A stretch of DNA of 64,000 nucleotides from NCBI GenBank assembly GCA_035275265.1, contig DATENC010000026.1:496001-560000 (forward strand), given 5' to 3'. The translations under genes and the position numbers were made by a program. Shown here piece after piece: positions 16,308-26,344 of this stretch; the stretch's first letter is position 1; the number at the start of each line of letters is the position of its first letter. A model generated the notes under the pieces. That model had not been told where the DNA came from and did not search any database. It saw only the letters and a program-made list of their open reading frames with translations. This DNA comes from JACQAP01 sp035275265. Its GTDB lineage: Bacteria > Pseudomonadota > Gammaproteobacteria > Burkholderiales > JACQAP01.

Positions 16308-19300
16308 TCACATGAGGGCTGCCAGGCTTGCCGGCGCGGGAACGCGCAGCAAGATATTGCGCAGGTCCCAAGCCTTTGCCGGTTCAAGATTTTCGAAATA
16401 CTGCACTTCTCCCGCTACGAGCGCGGCGATTACGACACCATCGCGATAAAGAATACGGTTGCTGTAAACCGCGGGGACCCGCGATCCGGGTAACAAGATT
16501 CCCGCCAGGTTGAGCGGATCGGCGCCGCTGACCGCGACCGGGCGGCCGGTCTTCTCCTGATTGCGAACTCCGCGAAGTACGCCAACCGCCTCCGGTAGCG
16601 CGAATTGCTCCCCCGAAAACCCTGCCACGAAGCGCCCGCCGCGGATGTCTCCGCGCGTCTCCAGCCGACGATACGCCATCAGCAACTCCCGCCATGGCGG
16701 CAGCCAGTCTGCCTCGCGGGCAATCAAACGCCAGAACACGACGCCATAGCGCCTCAGCAACGTGCGCGCAATCTGCTCCGCCGTTTCACGTGCAAGAGTG
16801 GAAGGCATTGCGGCGCTAGGCGCCTTGCGCCGGATCAGCGCCCAGCGGCCGGCGTCTTCCACGCCGAACCCAGCAGTACGCCGCCGGCGCGCCCCCGCTA
16901 CCGGCTTCCGCCGATCGGGGGGCAGCAACAGTGCGCGTAAACCGCTGAAGCCGTCCGAATTCACCAGACCCGCAGCGGTCAACTCACGCAGTGCATCTTC
17001 GACAAACGTGCGCGGCAGATCGAGACCGCCGGCGATGTCGTCGAAGAAGGAGGCCCCATGCTGCGCAAGATGGTCAGCCACTACCTGGGCGCGCGTGCTC
17101 AAGTGCACTGTCTCGGTCGATGCCTTCGCAAGGGTCATCCACGTTGGAAGATTCTTGCGAGTCATCAAGGCGATCGGTGTGCTTCGCACCGGACTCGGAC
17201 CGTGGCCGCGCTGCATATCGAATTGTGGCGCCTCGAGCCGAGTCCATGCCACTCGCCCAGAGCGGCACAAATCGTCCAGCCACTCCGGCTCGTAGCCGGC
17301 GATGCGCGACGGGAGCAGTTCGGTTTCCCACGATGCGGCTGCCGCCTCGAAACCTTCGAGTTGCGCCACCACCGCAGCCACCGCATCCGGCCCCTCCATG
17401 CGTTCCGTGACGCGCTGCCAGTCGAGCAGGAAACGCATGAAGTCGGCGGCGGGAACGGGTTCGATTTCCTGCCGCAGGCGCTTCACCGTGTAGCGGGTGA
17501 TGCGCGCCAACAACCTGCGCTCGCACCATTGAGCGACACCGGTTGCAGTGAAGCTGCCACGCATGACGAACCCTTCCGCTTCGAGTCCTAGCAGCGCGCG
17601 GTCGATATCGGCCGCCGGAACCTCGATCGAAGCTGCCAGCTCCGCCGCTGTCGTCGGTCCCAATCCCTCCAGCCGACCCCGCACGATTTCGACGAGTGCT
17701 TCATCGCGCGACCAGATCTTGGCGTACCCGGGCGGAGCTTCAATCAAAGGTGTCGATATGGCGCTGGGATGCACCGCAGTGAACTCAGGCAATCGTTCCG
17801 CAGTTACGAAGAAACTCGCCAGGTCCGGTCGCTCCGAGGGCAAGAAACGCGTGACCCGTTTGTCGTCGCCGAGCCCATTCAACAGCGCTCGCCACCCCGG
17901 CTGGGCATCGACTTCCGCCTCAGTCAGCAAGCCCAGCCAGGTCAGTCCGTCATGCAGTTCGTCTGCGGTGTCTGCCTGCGGCCAGGCTTCCTCCTTCACG
18001 CGCACAATCGCTTCGGGATCGAGCTTGCCGATGTCCGCGGCACTCTCGGGATCGAGCCAGCGCCGGGCGACCACTGCCTGCGTTCGTCGCTCCTCGAGCG
18101 GCGCATCGTCAAGATACGCATAGGGCCGCGCGGACAGGATCTCCAGCGCGAGCGGCGAAGGTTCGACCAGTTCGCGAGTGACCACTTCCAATTCGCCCCG
18201 CTCCAGCGCTCGCAGCAGCCGCTCGAAGCCATCGATGTCCATCGCCTCGTGCAGGCAGTCGTCGATTGTTTGCCTTACTAGCGGATGATCCGGGATCTCC
18301 CGATCGCCGACGACATTCTCCTGACAGGCCAACTGGTCCGGAAATACTGCCGCAACGAGGTCCTCTGCCTGCATGCGCTGCAACTGTGGCGCCACCTTGG
18401 CGCCGCCGCGAAAACGCGGTAGCGCCAAAGCGATCGAGGCATCCCAGCGCCAGCGCGTCATGAACATGGGTGCGTCCAGCAACGCCTGCACGAGCACGGG
18501 GCGGGCGCTGTTCGAATGCAGATAGCGGATCACTTCCTCAAGCTCGAAACTGTGTGAGGAGGTCAACGACAGGATGATTGCATCTTCGGTCGCCGCCGCT
18601 TGCAGCTCGAAATTGAATTTGCGGCAGAAGCGCTTGCGCAGCGCCAGTCCCCAAGCGCGGTTGATTCGATTGCCGTAGGGCGAGTGGATGACAAGCTGGG
18701 TACCGCCGCTTTCGTCGAAGAAGCGCTCCAGAATCAGTCGCTGCTGCGTTGGAAGCGTTCCCAGCACGGCTTTCGCAGTGGTGAAGTAGTCAACGATCTG
18801 CTCTGCGCCTTCGGCTGCCACCCCAACCTGCTCAACCAGATAGGACACCGCTGCCGCCCGATCGCCGAGCCGCGCCTCGATGTCCGCGCGCAACCGGGAT
18901 ACCGCGGCCGAGACTTCATCGCTTCGCGCAGGCGCCTCGCCGAGCCAGAAAGGAATCGATGGCGGCATGCCCGCGGCATCCTCTACGCGCACGCGGCCGG
19001 CTTCCACGCGCAGGATGCGGTACGACACGTTGCCGAGCTGGAACACGTCTCCGGCCAGGCTCTCCACCGCAAAGTCCTCGTTGACCGTGCCGATCACCAT
19101 ATCCTGCGGCGAGAGCACCACGGTGTAGTCGGCGGTGTCCGGGATCGTTCCACCGCTGGTAACGGCGGTCAGCTTCAGCCCCTGGCGCGGCCGCAGCTTG
19201 CGATTCACCGCGTCGCGATGGACCAGCGCACGGTTGCGGCCGCGCCGCATCGAAAAGCCTTCCGCCAGCATCCGAACTATCTCGCTATATTCCTCGCGTG

Positions 19301-20645
19301 TCAGGTCCCGGTAGGGCCACGCGCGCCGCACCAGTTCATAGAGGGCGTCCTCATCCCACTCGCCGCCCGCCACCTCGGCAGCGATCTGCTGAGCCAGCAC
19401 ATCCAGCGGCTGTCTGGGGATGCGCAAACGGTCCAACTCGCCGCGCCCTACGGCGTCGAGCAGCGCGGCGCACTCCACCAGGTCGTCGCGCGACAGCGGA
19501 AAGATTCGCCCTTTCGGCAGCGCGCCGACCGCGTGCCCAGATCGGCCCACACGCTGCAGCAACGCGGAGATGGAACGTGGCGTGGAGATCTGGCAGACCA
19601 GATCCACGTGGCCGATGTCTATTCCAAGCTCGAGCGATGCCGTGGCGACCAGCGCCTTGAGTTCGCCGCGTTTCAGTCTTTGCTCCGCATTCAGTCGCTG
19701 TTCGCGCGCGAGACTGCCGTGATGCGAAGTGACTTGGTCGTCACCCAGACGCTCCGACAGCGCTCGTGCCACACGCTCGGCCAGCCTTCGCGTATTGACG
19801 AACACCAGCGTCGAGCGGTGCTCGCGGATCATTTCGGCAAGGCGATCGTAGACCTGGCTCCACACTTCCGCCGACATGACCGCTTCGAGCGGCGATTCGG
19901 GAACCTCGATGGCAAGATCACGCCGTCGCACGTGGCCGCTGTCGATGATTGTGCATGCGTCCGCACCCGGCAACTGCCCGGAATGTCCGCCGCCGACGAG
20001 AAAGCGCGCGACTTCCTCGATCGGCTTCTGCGTCGCAGAAAGGCCGACGCGGGTCAACCGTCCGCCGGTCAGGTGCTGCAGGCGCTCGAGCGACAGCGCT
20101 AGATGCACGCCGCGCTTGTTCGGCGCCAGCGCGTGGATTTCGTCCACGATCGCGATGCGTGCGGTCGAAAGCATGCGTCGGCCGGAATCGCTGGTCAGCA
20201 GGATATACAGCGACTCCGGGGTGGTCACCAGGATGTGCGGCGGTTTGCGCCTCATGCGCTCCCGGTCGGCCTGCGGCGTGTCCCCGGTGCGCACCAATGT
20301 CCGGATCTCCACATCAAGCAGTCCGGCAGCAGCGAGTTCCTGCCGGATGCCCGCAAGCGGCTCATCGAGATTCTTTTGGATGTCGTTTGATAGCGCTTTG
20401 AGCGGAGAGACGTAGACCACGTGGATCTCGTCACGCAATTCGCCTCGCACACCGAGCCGCACCAGTGCGTCGATCGCGGCAAGGAACGCAGCCAGCGTCT
20501 TGCCCGAGCCGGTCGGCGCCGCAATCAGGACGTGGTTGCCGGACTGGATCGCCGGCCACGCCTGTGCCTGCGACTCGGTCGGTGTGGCAAACGTGCGGGC
20601 AAACCAGCCCGCGACCGCAGGATGAAAGTTTTCGAGGGCGTTCAC
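16308..20645 (-). CDS. lhr: Lhr-type ATP-dependent DNA helicase
   Basis: A 1445-residue superfamily 2 helicase of the Lhr (large helicase-related) family, implicated in DNA repair. Walker A APTGSGKT is at residues 43-50 and the Walker B DEIH box at 168-171. Other motifs include SPLKALSNDIQ (Ia), TTPESLY, VGLSATQKP (III) and the second RecA domain LVFVNTRRLAE...QRVGRSGH (VI). After the helicase core come a winged-helix/beta-barrel region and a long C-terminal extension (from about residue 850), as in full-length Lhr rather than Lhr-Core. The start is a GTG at 20645. It is 30 bp downstream of the cupin gene, itself coupled to dnaE, so polymerase, cupin and helicase form one leftward unit. Confidence 0.95.
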   Translation of the reverse strand: MNALENFHPAVAGWFARTFATPTESQAQAWPAIQSGNHVLIAAPTGSGKTLAAFLAAIDALVRLGVRGELRDEIHVVYVSPLKALSNDIQKNLDEPLAGIRQELAAAGLLDVEIRTLVRTGDTPQADRERMRRKPPHILVTTPESLYILLTSDSGRRMLSTARIAIVDEIHALAPNKRGVHLALSLERLQHLTGGRLTRVGLSATQKPIEEVARFLVGGGHSGQLPGADACTIIDSGHVRRRDLAIEVPESPLEAVMSAEVWSQVYDRLAEMIREHRSTLVFVNTRRLAERVARALSERLGDDQVTSHHGSLAREQRLNAEQRLKRGELKALVATASLELGIDIGHVDLVCQISTPRSISALLQRVGRSGHAVGALPKGRIFPLSRDDLVECAALLDAVGRGELDRLRIPRQPLDVLAQQIAAEVAGGEWDEDALYELVRRAWPYRDLTREEYSEIVRMLAEGFSMRRGRNRALVHRDAVNRKLRPRQGLKLTAVTSGGTIPDTADYTVVLSPQDMVIGTVNEDFAVESLAGDVFQLGNVSYRILRVEAGRVRVEDAAGMPPSIPFWLGEAPARSDEVSAAVSRLRADIEARLGDRAAAVSYLVEQVGVAAEGAEQIVDYFTTAKAVLGTLPTQQRLILERFFDESGGTQLVIHSPYGNRINRAWGLALRKRFCRKFNFELQAAATEDAIILSLTSSHSFELEEVIRYLHSNSARPVLVQALLDAPMFMTRWRWDASIALALPRFRGGAKVAPQLQRMQAEDLVAAVFPDQLACQENVVGDREIPDHPLVRQTIDDCLHEAMDIDGFERLLRALERGELEVVTRELVEPSPLALEILSARPYAYLDDAPLEERRTQAVVARRWLDPESAADIGKLDPEAIVRVKEEAWPQADTADELHDGLTWLGLLTEAEVDAQPGWRALLNGLGDDKRVTRFLPSERPDLASFFVTAERLPEFTAVHPSAISTPLIEAPPGYAKIWSRDEALVEIVRGRLEGLGPTTAAELAASIEVPAADIDRALLGLEAEGFVMRGSFTATGVAQWCERRLLARITRYTVKRLRQEIEPVPAADFMRFLLDWQRVTERMEGPDAVAAVVAQLEGFEAAAASWETELLPSRIAGYEPEWLDDLCRSGRVAWTRLEAPQFDMQRGHGPSPVRSTPIALMTRKNLPTWMTLAKASTETVHLSTRAQVVADHLAQHGASFFDDIAGGLDLPRTFVEDALRELTAAGLVNSDGFSGLRALLLPPDRRKPVAGARRRRTAGFGVEDAGRWALIRRKAPSAAMPSTLARETAEQIARTLLRRYGVVFWRLIAREADWLPPWRELLMAYRRLETRGDIRGGRFVAGFSGEQFALPEAVGVLRGVRNQEKTGRPVAVSGADPLNLAGILLPGSRVPAVYSNRILYRDGVVIAALVAGEVQYFENLEPAKAWDLRNILLRVPAPASLAALM

Positions 20646-20675
20646 GGATTCATTGTTCCCGTAGACCCGAAATCG

Positions 20676-21167
20676 TTAGTCCGCCAACTGATAGTCAAAC
20701 AAGCCACGCAGTTTCTCCAAATATGCAAGGGCGCCCGGTTCGCCTTCCGCCGGCGCCCAGGCCGCGAACTCCGCCATGGAGATCGGCACGTAAGGTCCGG
20801 CCTTTGCCTCGAAGAACACCGAGGCCGAATCCAGGGCCACAAGCGTGTGGTAGACGCCGTGGGGAATGTTCACACCCATGGTCTCGCCGCCGGCGCGAAT
20901 GATCAGGGATTTGGTCACCACGCCGCGTTCGTCAAAGAACACCATCCCGAAACTGCCACGCACGGCAATGATGGTCTCGTCTTTCACCGGATCCATGTGC
21001 CGATGCGGGCGTACATAGGATTCGGGCTCAACGGCATTGAGCAGCCGGTTCGCAGGATCCGACTCCCGCAGGTGAAAGTTGAAATTCTTGCGCTTGCGCG
21101 GGTTCTCGCGGGCCTGCCGCCATATCTGGTCGAGCAGCGCCGGGCCGATGACGGTAGGTTCGTTCAT
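20676..21167 (-). CDS. WbuC-family cupin metalloprotein
   Basis: A 163-residue small cupin. The metal-binding HxH lies in RPHRHMDPVKDE, followed by GSFGMVFFDERG and VNIPHGVYHTL (C-terminal cupin His). The overall pattern matches WbuC proteins, best known from O-antigen clusters where their chemistry is unclear. The ATG at 21167 overlaps the dnaE stop (ATGA), which was used to choose the start and implies translational coupling. No sugar-biosynthesis genes are near, so the neighbourhood gives a replication context instead. Role unknown. Confidence 0.88.
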   Translation of the reverse strand: MNEPTVIGPALLDQIWRQARENPRKRKNFNFHLRESDPANRLLNAVEPESYVRPHRHMDPVKDETIIAVRGSFGMVFFDERGVVTKSLIIRAGGETMGVNIPHGVYHTLVALDSASVFFEAKAGPYVPISMAEFAAWAPAEGEPGALAYLEKLRGLFDYQLAD

Positions 21168-24100
21168 GGGTAAACGATCTGGACGTTCTTGGGCTCGATC
21201 CACTTTCCGAGCGAGTGGATCAAGCCGTCCTCCAGTTTGACCCGCCACGCGTCTCCCAACTCGATTTCGGCTTCCGCATCCTTGTTGGTGTACACGACCG
21301 AGACGGGGCAGCCGCCATCCCCTCCATTGCGATAGGGCGCCAGCAGTTCCTTGAGTTTGCCGCCGCTCGACTGGCCATTGCAGTGCAGCCTCACCTTGCG
21401 TGCAAAGCGGCTGCGTGCGGCGGCAAGATCATAGAGCCGGTCCGCGGTCAGCCGCAGGCCCTGGGTGAAATTGTCGAAGCCTGCCTTGCCCTCGACGATC
21501 AATAACTGATCTTCCTTGAGCCAGTTGCGGTGTTGCTCGAACAACTCGTTGAAAACCGTCAGCTCCACGCGCGCCGTGCCGTCGTCGAGCATGACCACCG
21601 CCATGCGCCCGCGTCGGGTCTGCTGCTGCCGGATGCTGTAGACGACGCCCGCGACGATCACCGCCTGTCCTTGCGGCTGGATATTCGCGAGCCGCGTCTT
21701 CACGAAGACCTCCACCCCCGCGGCGTAACTCTGGTACGGGTGGCCGCTGAAGTAGTACCCGAGCGCGAGTTTCTCGTTCTGCAGTTGCTCTTTTGCCTCC
21801 CAGCGCCCCGCTTGGATCATCTTCGGCCCTTCGACCGTTGCCGACGTTTCGCCGAACAGGCTGTTCTGCGAGGCAGCCCGGTTTTGCTGTTCGGCCGCTT
21901 CCATTGCGATTCCGACTGAGGCCATCAGGCTGGCGCGATGATCGTTGATGGAGTCGAATGCGCCGGCACGCACCAACGATTCGATCACCCGCCGATTGAC
22001 GATCCGTTTGTCCACCCTGCGGCAGAAATCGAACAAGTCCTTGAAAGGCCCGCCCCGTTCGCGCGCCTCGATCATGTGCACGATCGCCGATTCGCCGGTC
22101 CCTTTCACCGCCCCGAGCCCGTAGCGGATGCGTTTCGCATCCACCGGTACAAAGCGGTACTCGGCTGCATGAATATCCGGCGGCAACACCTCCAGGCCGT
22201 TGGCGATCGTATCCTCGCAGAACTGCTGCACCTTGTCGGTATCGTCCATGACCGCCGACATGTTGGCGGCCATGAAGGCAGCCGCGTGATGCGCCTTGAA
22301 GTAAGCGGTCTGATACGCGACCAGCGCGTAGGCCGCTGCATGCGATTTGTTGAAGCCGTAGCCGGCGAACTTCTCCATCAGGTCGAACAGCTGCTCGGCG
22401 CGCGACTCGGACACGCCGTTCTTCATCGCACCGGCCTTGAAGATGTCCCGGTGCTGCGCCATCTCCTCGGCCTTCTTCTTGCCCATCGCGCGGCGCAGCA
22501 GGTCGGCGGCGCCGAGGCTGTAACCGCCGATCACCTGGGCGATCTGCATCACCTGTTCCTGGTACACCATGATTCCGTAGGTCGGCGACAGGATTGTCTC
22601 CAGCCGTTTGTCGAGATACGCGAAGTGCTCCTGGCCCTGCTTGCGCTTGATGAAATCGGGGATAAGTTCCATCGGACCAGGACGGAACAGGGCGACCAGT
22701 GCGATGATGTCTTCGAAGCGATCCGGCCTGGCCTGTTTCAGCAAGTCGCGCATGCCGCGCGATTCAAACTGGAACACCGCAGTGGTATTGGCGCTCGCAA
22801 ACACTTTGAACGCGGCCGGGTCGTCGAGCGGTAGCAGCTCGAGCCTGACCTGCGAATCCGGATCGAGCCGCTTGATGAAGCGCAGCGTCCAGTCGAGGAT
22901 AGTAAGCGTGGTCAGGCCGAGGAAATCGAACTTCACCAGCCCGATCGCCTCCACGTCGTCCTTGTCGAGCTGCGACACCGCGCTGTCCGAACCGGAAGCG
23001 GTATATAGCGGACAGAAATCGGTGAGCTTGCCGGGCGCGATCAGTACTCCGCCGGCATGCATGCCGACGTTGCGGGTCAAGCCTTCGAGTTGTCCCGCGA
23101 GCGCCAGAAGTTCGCGCGTTTCCTCTTCCGATTCCTCGCGCTCCTTCAGCCGCGGCTCAATCTCGCGGGCGTCCTTGAGCGTGATGAGCTTGCCCGGCTG
23201 GAACGGAATCAACTTCGCGAGTTCGTCGGTGCGGCTGTAGTTCCATTCCATGACACGGCCCACGTCGCGCACCACCGCCTTCGCCGCCATGGTGCCGAAG
23301 GTCACAATCTGCGACACCGACTCCTCACCGTACTTGTGGCGGACGTATTCGATCACGCGGTCGCGGCCGTCCTGGCAAAAATCAACATCGAAGTCCGGCA
23401 TGGACACCCGCTCCGGGTTGAGGAAGCGCTCGAACAGCAGGTCGTAGCGCAGCGGATCGAGGTCCGTGATCCCCAGAGAATACGCGACCAGCGAACCCGC
23501 GCCGGAACCCCGGCCCGGGCCCACCGGCACGCCGTTCGCCTTCGCCCAGTTGATAAAATCGGCGACGATAAGAAAGTAACCGGGAAAACCCATCTGTACT
23601 ATGGTCTTGATCTCGAACTCGAGGCGCTCGCGGTAACGCGGCGTGTGCTCGGCGCGCTCGACCGGCTCGGGGTAGAGCGCCTGCATGCGAAGTTCCAGAC
23701 CGGCGACCGAGCGTTCATGCAGATATTGCTCGTGACTGGCACCTTCGGGAGTGGGGAATAGCGGGAGCCTCGATTTGCCGAGATCGAGCGGGAAATTGCA
23801 GCGGCGGGCAATCTCCACCGAGTTTTCCAGCGCTTGCGGCAGGTCGGCGAAAAGTTCCGCCATCTCGGCCTGGGACTTGAAGTACTGCTCTTCGGTGAAG
23901 TGGCGTGGGCGGCGCTGGTCTGAAAGAACATAACCCTCGGCAATGCACACCCGCGCCTCGTGGGCGACGAAATCCTCACGCTTGAGAAACTGAACCGGGT
24001 GCGTCGCCACAACGGGCAGTTTCAAACCGGAGGCAAGCCGAACTACTCGCTTGACGTAGCGCTCAGCATGCGCATGGCCGGCGCGTTGCACCTCGATATA

Positions 24101-24607
24101 AAAGCGCGCGGGGAAAAGCTGCGCCCATTCCTGTGCCAGCTTTAGCGCCTGCTGCGGGTTATCGGCAAGAAGCGCATGGCCTATATCGCCAAAATGCGCG
24201 CCCGATAGCGCGATCAAACCTTCAGTGCCGGTCTCGCGGAGCCAGTTCTTGTGAATTTCCGCGCGGCCGCGGTGCTGATTGTTGCGGTAGGCGCGCGTCA
24301 GCCAGTCGCACAGCCGCAGATAGCCTGCGGAGGAGGTGCACAGCAGCAGCACCCTGAATGGCTTGTCGCGATCGCCTTCGTTACTGATCCAGACATCGCA
24401 GCCGATGATCGGCTTGAGCCCCTGGCTGCGTGCGCTCTGGTAGAACTTCACCATGCCGAAGACGTTGCAAAGATCGGTCAATGCCAGCGCCGGCATCGCG
24501 TCCGCCTGTGCTGCCTCCACTGCGCCGTCGAGCCGGACAATGCCATCAACGATCGAATATTCGCTGTGCAGGCGCAGGTGGATGAACTTCGGTTGCATGT
24601 GCGGCAT
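21164..24607 (-). CDS. dnaE: DNA polymerase III alpha subunit
   Basis: The replicative polymerase catalytic subunit, 1147 residues. The N-terminal PHP domain begins FIHLRLHSEYSIVDG. The catalytic palm includes GPGRGSGAGSLVAYSLGITDLDP and PDFDVDFCQDGRDRV with the metal-binding aspartates. The finger/helix-hairpin region FNKSHAAAYALVAYQTAYFKAH follows, then a C-terminal OB fold (about 980-1060). The start at 24607 has a GAGGG purine run seven bases upstream; a second ATG three codons later lacks one. The stop overlaps the cupin start by 4 bp. It is divergent from trhO. Confidence 0.97.
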   Translation of the reverse strand: MPHMQPKFIHLRLHSEYSIVDGIVRLDGAVEAAQADAMPALALTDLCNVFGMVKFYQSARSQGLKPIIGCDVWISNEGDRDKPFRVLLLCTSSAGYLRLCDWLTRAYRNNQHRGRAEIHKNWLRETGTEGLIALSGAHFGDIGHALLADNPQQALKLAQEWAQLFPARFYIEVQRAGHAHAERYVKRVVRLASGLKLPVVATHPVQFLKREDFVAHEARVCIAEGYVLSDQRRPRHFTEEQYFKSQAEMAELFADLPQALENSVEIARRCNFPLDLGKSRLPLFPTPEGASHEQYLHERSVAGLELRMQALYPEPVERAEHTPRYRERLEFEIKTIVQMGFPGYFLIVADFINWAKANGVPVGPGRGSGAGSLVAYSLGITDLDPLRYDLLFERFLNPERVSMPDFDVDFCQDGRDRVIEYVRHKYGEESVSQIVTFGTMAAKAVVRDVGRVMEWNYSRTDELAKLIPFQPGKLITLKDAREIEPRLKEREESEEETRELLALAGQLEGLTRNVGMHAGGVLIAPGKLTDFCPLYTASGSDSAVSQLDKDDVEAIGLVKFDFLGLTTLTILDWTLRFIKRLDPDSQVRLELLPLDDPAAFKVFASANTTAVFQFESRGMRDLLKQARPDRFEDIIALVALFRPGPMELIPDFIKRKQGQEHFAYLDKRLETILSPTYGIMVYQEQVMQIAQVIGGYSLGAADLLRRAMGKKKAEEMAQHRDIFKAGAMKNGVSESRAEQLFDLMEKFAGYGFNKSHAAAYALVAYQTAYFKAHHAAAFMAANMSAVMDDTDKVQQFCEDTIANGLEVLPPDIHAAEYRFVPVDAKRIRYGLGAVKGTGESAIVHMIEARERGGPFKDLFDFCRRVDKRIVNRRVIESLVRAGAFDSINDHRASLMASVGIAMEAAEQQNRAASQNSLFGETSATVEGPKMIQAGRWEAKEQLQNEKLALGYYFSGHPYQSYAAGVEVFVKTRLANIQPQGQAVIVAGVVYSIRQQQTRRGRMAVVMLDDGTARVELTVFNELFEQHRNWLKEDQLLIVEGKAGFDNFTQGLRLTADRLYDLAAARSRFARKVRLHCNGQSSGGKLKELLAPYRNGGDGGCPVSVVYTNKDAEAEIELGDAWRVKLEDGLIHSLGKWIEPKNVQIVYP

Positions 24608-24672
24608 TTTACGCCCTCAATTCCGACCGAGAAATCCGATTCGCTTTATTAGGTTGTTGCAGCGCCGCTTGT

Positions 24673-24678
24673 TAAAAT
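24673..24678 (+). promoter_or_regulatory. Probable -10 box of trhO promoter
   Basis: TAAAAT lies immediately before the first in-frame ATG (24679). Transcription would begin about 7 bp downstream of the box, beyond that ATG. This supports translation from the next ATG at 24706. No clear -35 box is visible. Confidence 0.4.
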
Positions 24679-24705
24679 ATGCGCCTTCCGACCGCCATCC
24701 CTGCC

Positions 24706-25434
24706 ATGCGCTTCATCAATCTCGCCGGCTACAAGTTCGTGCCGCTCGAACGTCTGTCCGAGCTCAAGGCGAGCTTCAAGGAATTCTGCGGCACTCTCGG
24801 CCTCACGGGCACGATCTTGCTAAGCCCCGAAGGGATCAACGTTTTTGTCTCCGGCTCCAAGCTCGCAGCGACTCGCTTCAAGGCTTTCGTGCACGCCGAG
24901 CCGCGTCTTGCCGGATTGCGCTTCAAGGAAAGCGTGTCCTCCTACCAGCCTTTCAAACGCATGCTCGTCAAGATCAAGAAAGAAATCATTACGCTGCGCG
25001 TGGCGGGCCTCGACCCCGTGCGGCAGCGCGCGCCGGCCGTAACGCCGGCTGAGCTCAAGCGCTGGCTGGACGAAAAGCGCGATGTGGTCCTGCTCGACAC
25101 CCGTAACGCCTTCGAAGTGCAAACCGGCACGTTCCACGATGCCGTTCACCTCAACCTGAAGTCGTTCGGGGAATTCCCGCAGGCGGCGGACAAGCTCGAT
25201 GAATCACTCAAGGGCAAGACCGTCGTGGCCTTCTGCACGGGCGGTATCCGCTGCGAGAAGGCCGCGCCGGTTCTCATTCAAAAAGGATTTCGAAACGTTT
25301 TCCAGCTCGATGGCGGCATCCTGCATTACTTCGAGGAATGCGGCGACGCGCATTTCAAAGGTCGTTGCTTTGTTTTCGATCAGCGCAACGCACTGGACGG
25401 AAATCTGAATCCGGAACCCGCGGGCGCCCAATGA
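24706..25434 (+). CDS. trhO: tRNA U34 hydroxylase, TrhO/YceA (UPF0176 rhodanese)
   Basis: Installs 5-hydroxyuridine at tRNA position 34. In the 242-residue protein, an N-terminal ferredoxin-like domain (MRFINLAGYKF.., LRGTILLSPEGIN-type block) precedes a rhodanese domain with active-site loop FCTGGIRCEKA. The C-terminal cysteine region is reduced to CGDAHFKGRCFVFD. The ATG at 24706 matches where betaproteobacterial homologues begin and fits the promoter position; the ATG nine codons earlier overlaps the -10 region. The stop codon overlaps the ATG of the EamA gene (ATGA), so translation is coupled. Confidence 0.93.
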   Translation: MRFINLAGYKFVPLERLSELKASFKEFCGTLGLTGTILLSPEGINVFVSGSKLAATRFKAFVHAEPRLAGLRFKESVSSYQPFKRMLVKIKKEIITLRVAGLDPVRQRAPAVTPAELKRWLDEKRDVVLLDTRNAFEVQTGTFHDAVHLNLKSFGEFPQAADKLDESLKGKTVVAFCTGGIRCEKAAPVLIQKGFRNVFQLDGGILHYFEECGDAHFKGRCFVFDQRNALDGNLNPEPAGAQ

Positions 25435-26342
25435 CAGGCGCGCGCGAAACTCGCAGGGCGGCGATCGTCATGATCCTGCTGGTGATCCTTTGGGGATACG
25501 CCTGGATTACCTCGAAGATCGGCCTGGAATACGCAAGTCCCATGGACGTCGTCGCACTTCGCCTCGAGCTTGGCATTCTCACGCTGTTCATCGGCTTGTT
25601 GTCGACGGGCAGGCCGCTCAGGCCGCGGCACTGGCAGGCCTTGGTGATGATCGGACTGATTCAGACCGGTGCGTTTCTGCTGCTCAATACCTGGGCCCTT
25701 TCGGAAGGCGGGCCCGGCAAGACCTCGGTGCTGGTGTTCACCATGCCTTTCTGGGTTCTCGTGTTTGCCTGGCCCATGCTTCACGAACGCATCCAGGGAC
25801 TGCAATGGGTTTCGGTCGTGCTGGCGATAGTAGGTCTGTTGTTCGTCCTTGAGCCGTGGCAGATGCATACCTCGCTGTTCAGCAAGACGCTGGCAGTAGT
25901 GGCGGGCATGTGCTGGGCAATCGGCGTGGTCTATGCGAAGCGCCTGCACAATCGGGCCAAAGTCGAACCCTTGTCGTTCACGTTCTGGCAGATGATCGTC
26001 GGCCTGATCCCGATACTTATTGCACAGGCGTTGTTCGATCGTCAGTCAATCATCTGGTCGGACACGTTCGTCGTCGTCACGCTGTTCAACGGCGTGCTAG
26101 CCACCGGCATCGGCTGGCTGGCGTGGTTGTATGTGTTGCACCGGCTTCCTGCCGGCACCACCAGCCTCTCGTCGCTCGGCATCCCGGTGATCGCGATCGT
26201 GGCCTCCTGGCTGCAACTCGGCGAGGAGCCGGGCAAGTCGGAACTCGTCGGCATGTTGCTGATCGGCATCGCACTGGCACTGCTTTCCTACCTGAGCATC
26301 CGCCGCCACGAAGAACCGGAACCGATGACAGGACAGGAGTAG
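25431..26342 (+). CDS. EamA/DMT-family transporter
   Basis: A 303-residue inner-membrane protein with ten predicted helices and two EamA repeats (first about 12-140, IVMILLVILWGYAWITSKIG; second about 155-290). DMT exporters often move amino acids or small metabolites; the substrate here cannot be told from sequence. Start by ATGA overlap with trhO. It is followed 2 bp later by the HCCA-isomerase-like gene, whose AGGAG ribosome site lies inside this gene's last codons. Confidence 0.93.
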   Translation: MTGARETRRAAIVMILLVILWGYAWITSKIGLEYASPMDVVALRLELGILTLFIGLLSTGRPLRPRHWQALVMIGLIQTGAFLLLNTWALSEGGPGKTSVLVFTMPFWVLVFAWPMLHERIQGLQWVSVVLAIVGLLFVLEPWQMHTSLFSKTLAVVAGMCWAIGVVYAKRLHNRAKVEPLSFTFWQMIVGLIPILIAQALFDRQSIIWSDTFVVVTLFNGVLATGIGWLAWLYVLHRLPAGTTSLSSLGIPVIAIVASWLQLGEEPGKSELVGMLLIGIALALLSYLSIRRHEEPEPMTGQE

Positions 26343-26344
26343 CC

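Noticed and set aside
18600..20102. 500-codon open frame on the plus strand
   Set aside because: Antisense to the helicase core of lhr; no recognisable domains, Arg/His-rich composition typical of shadow frames.
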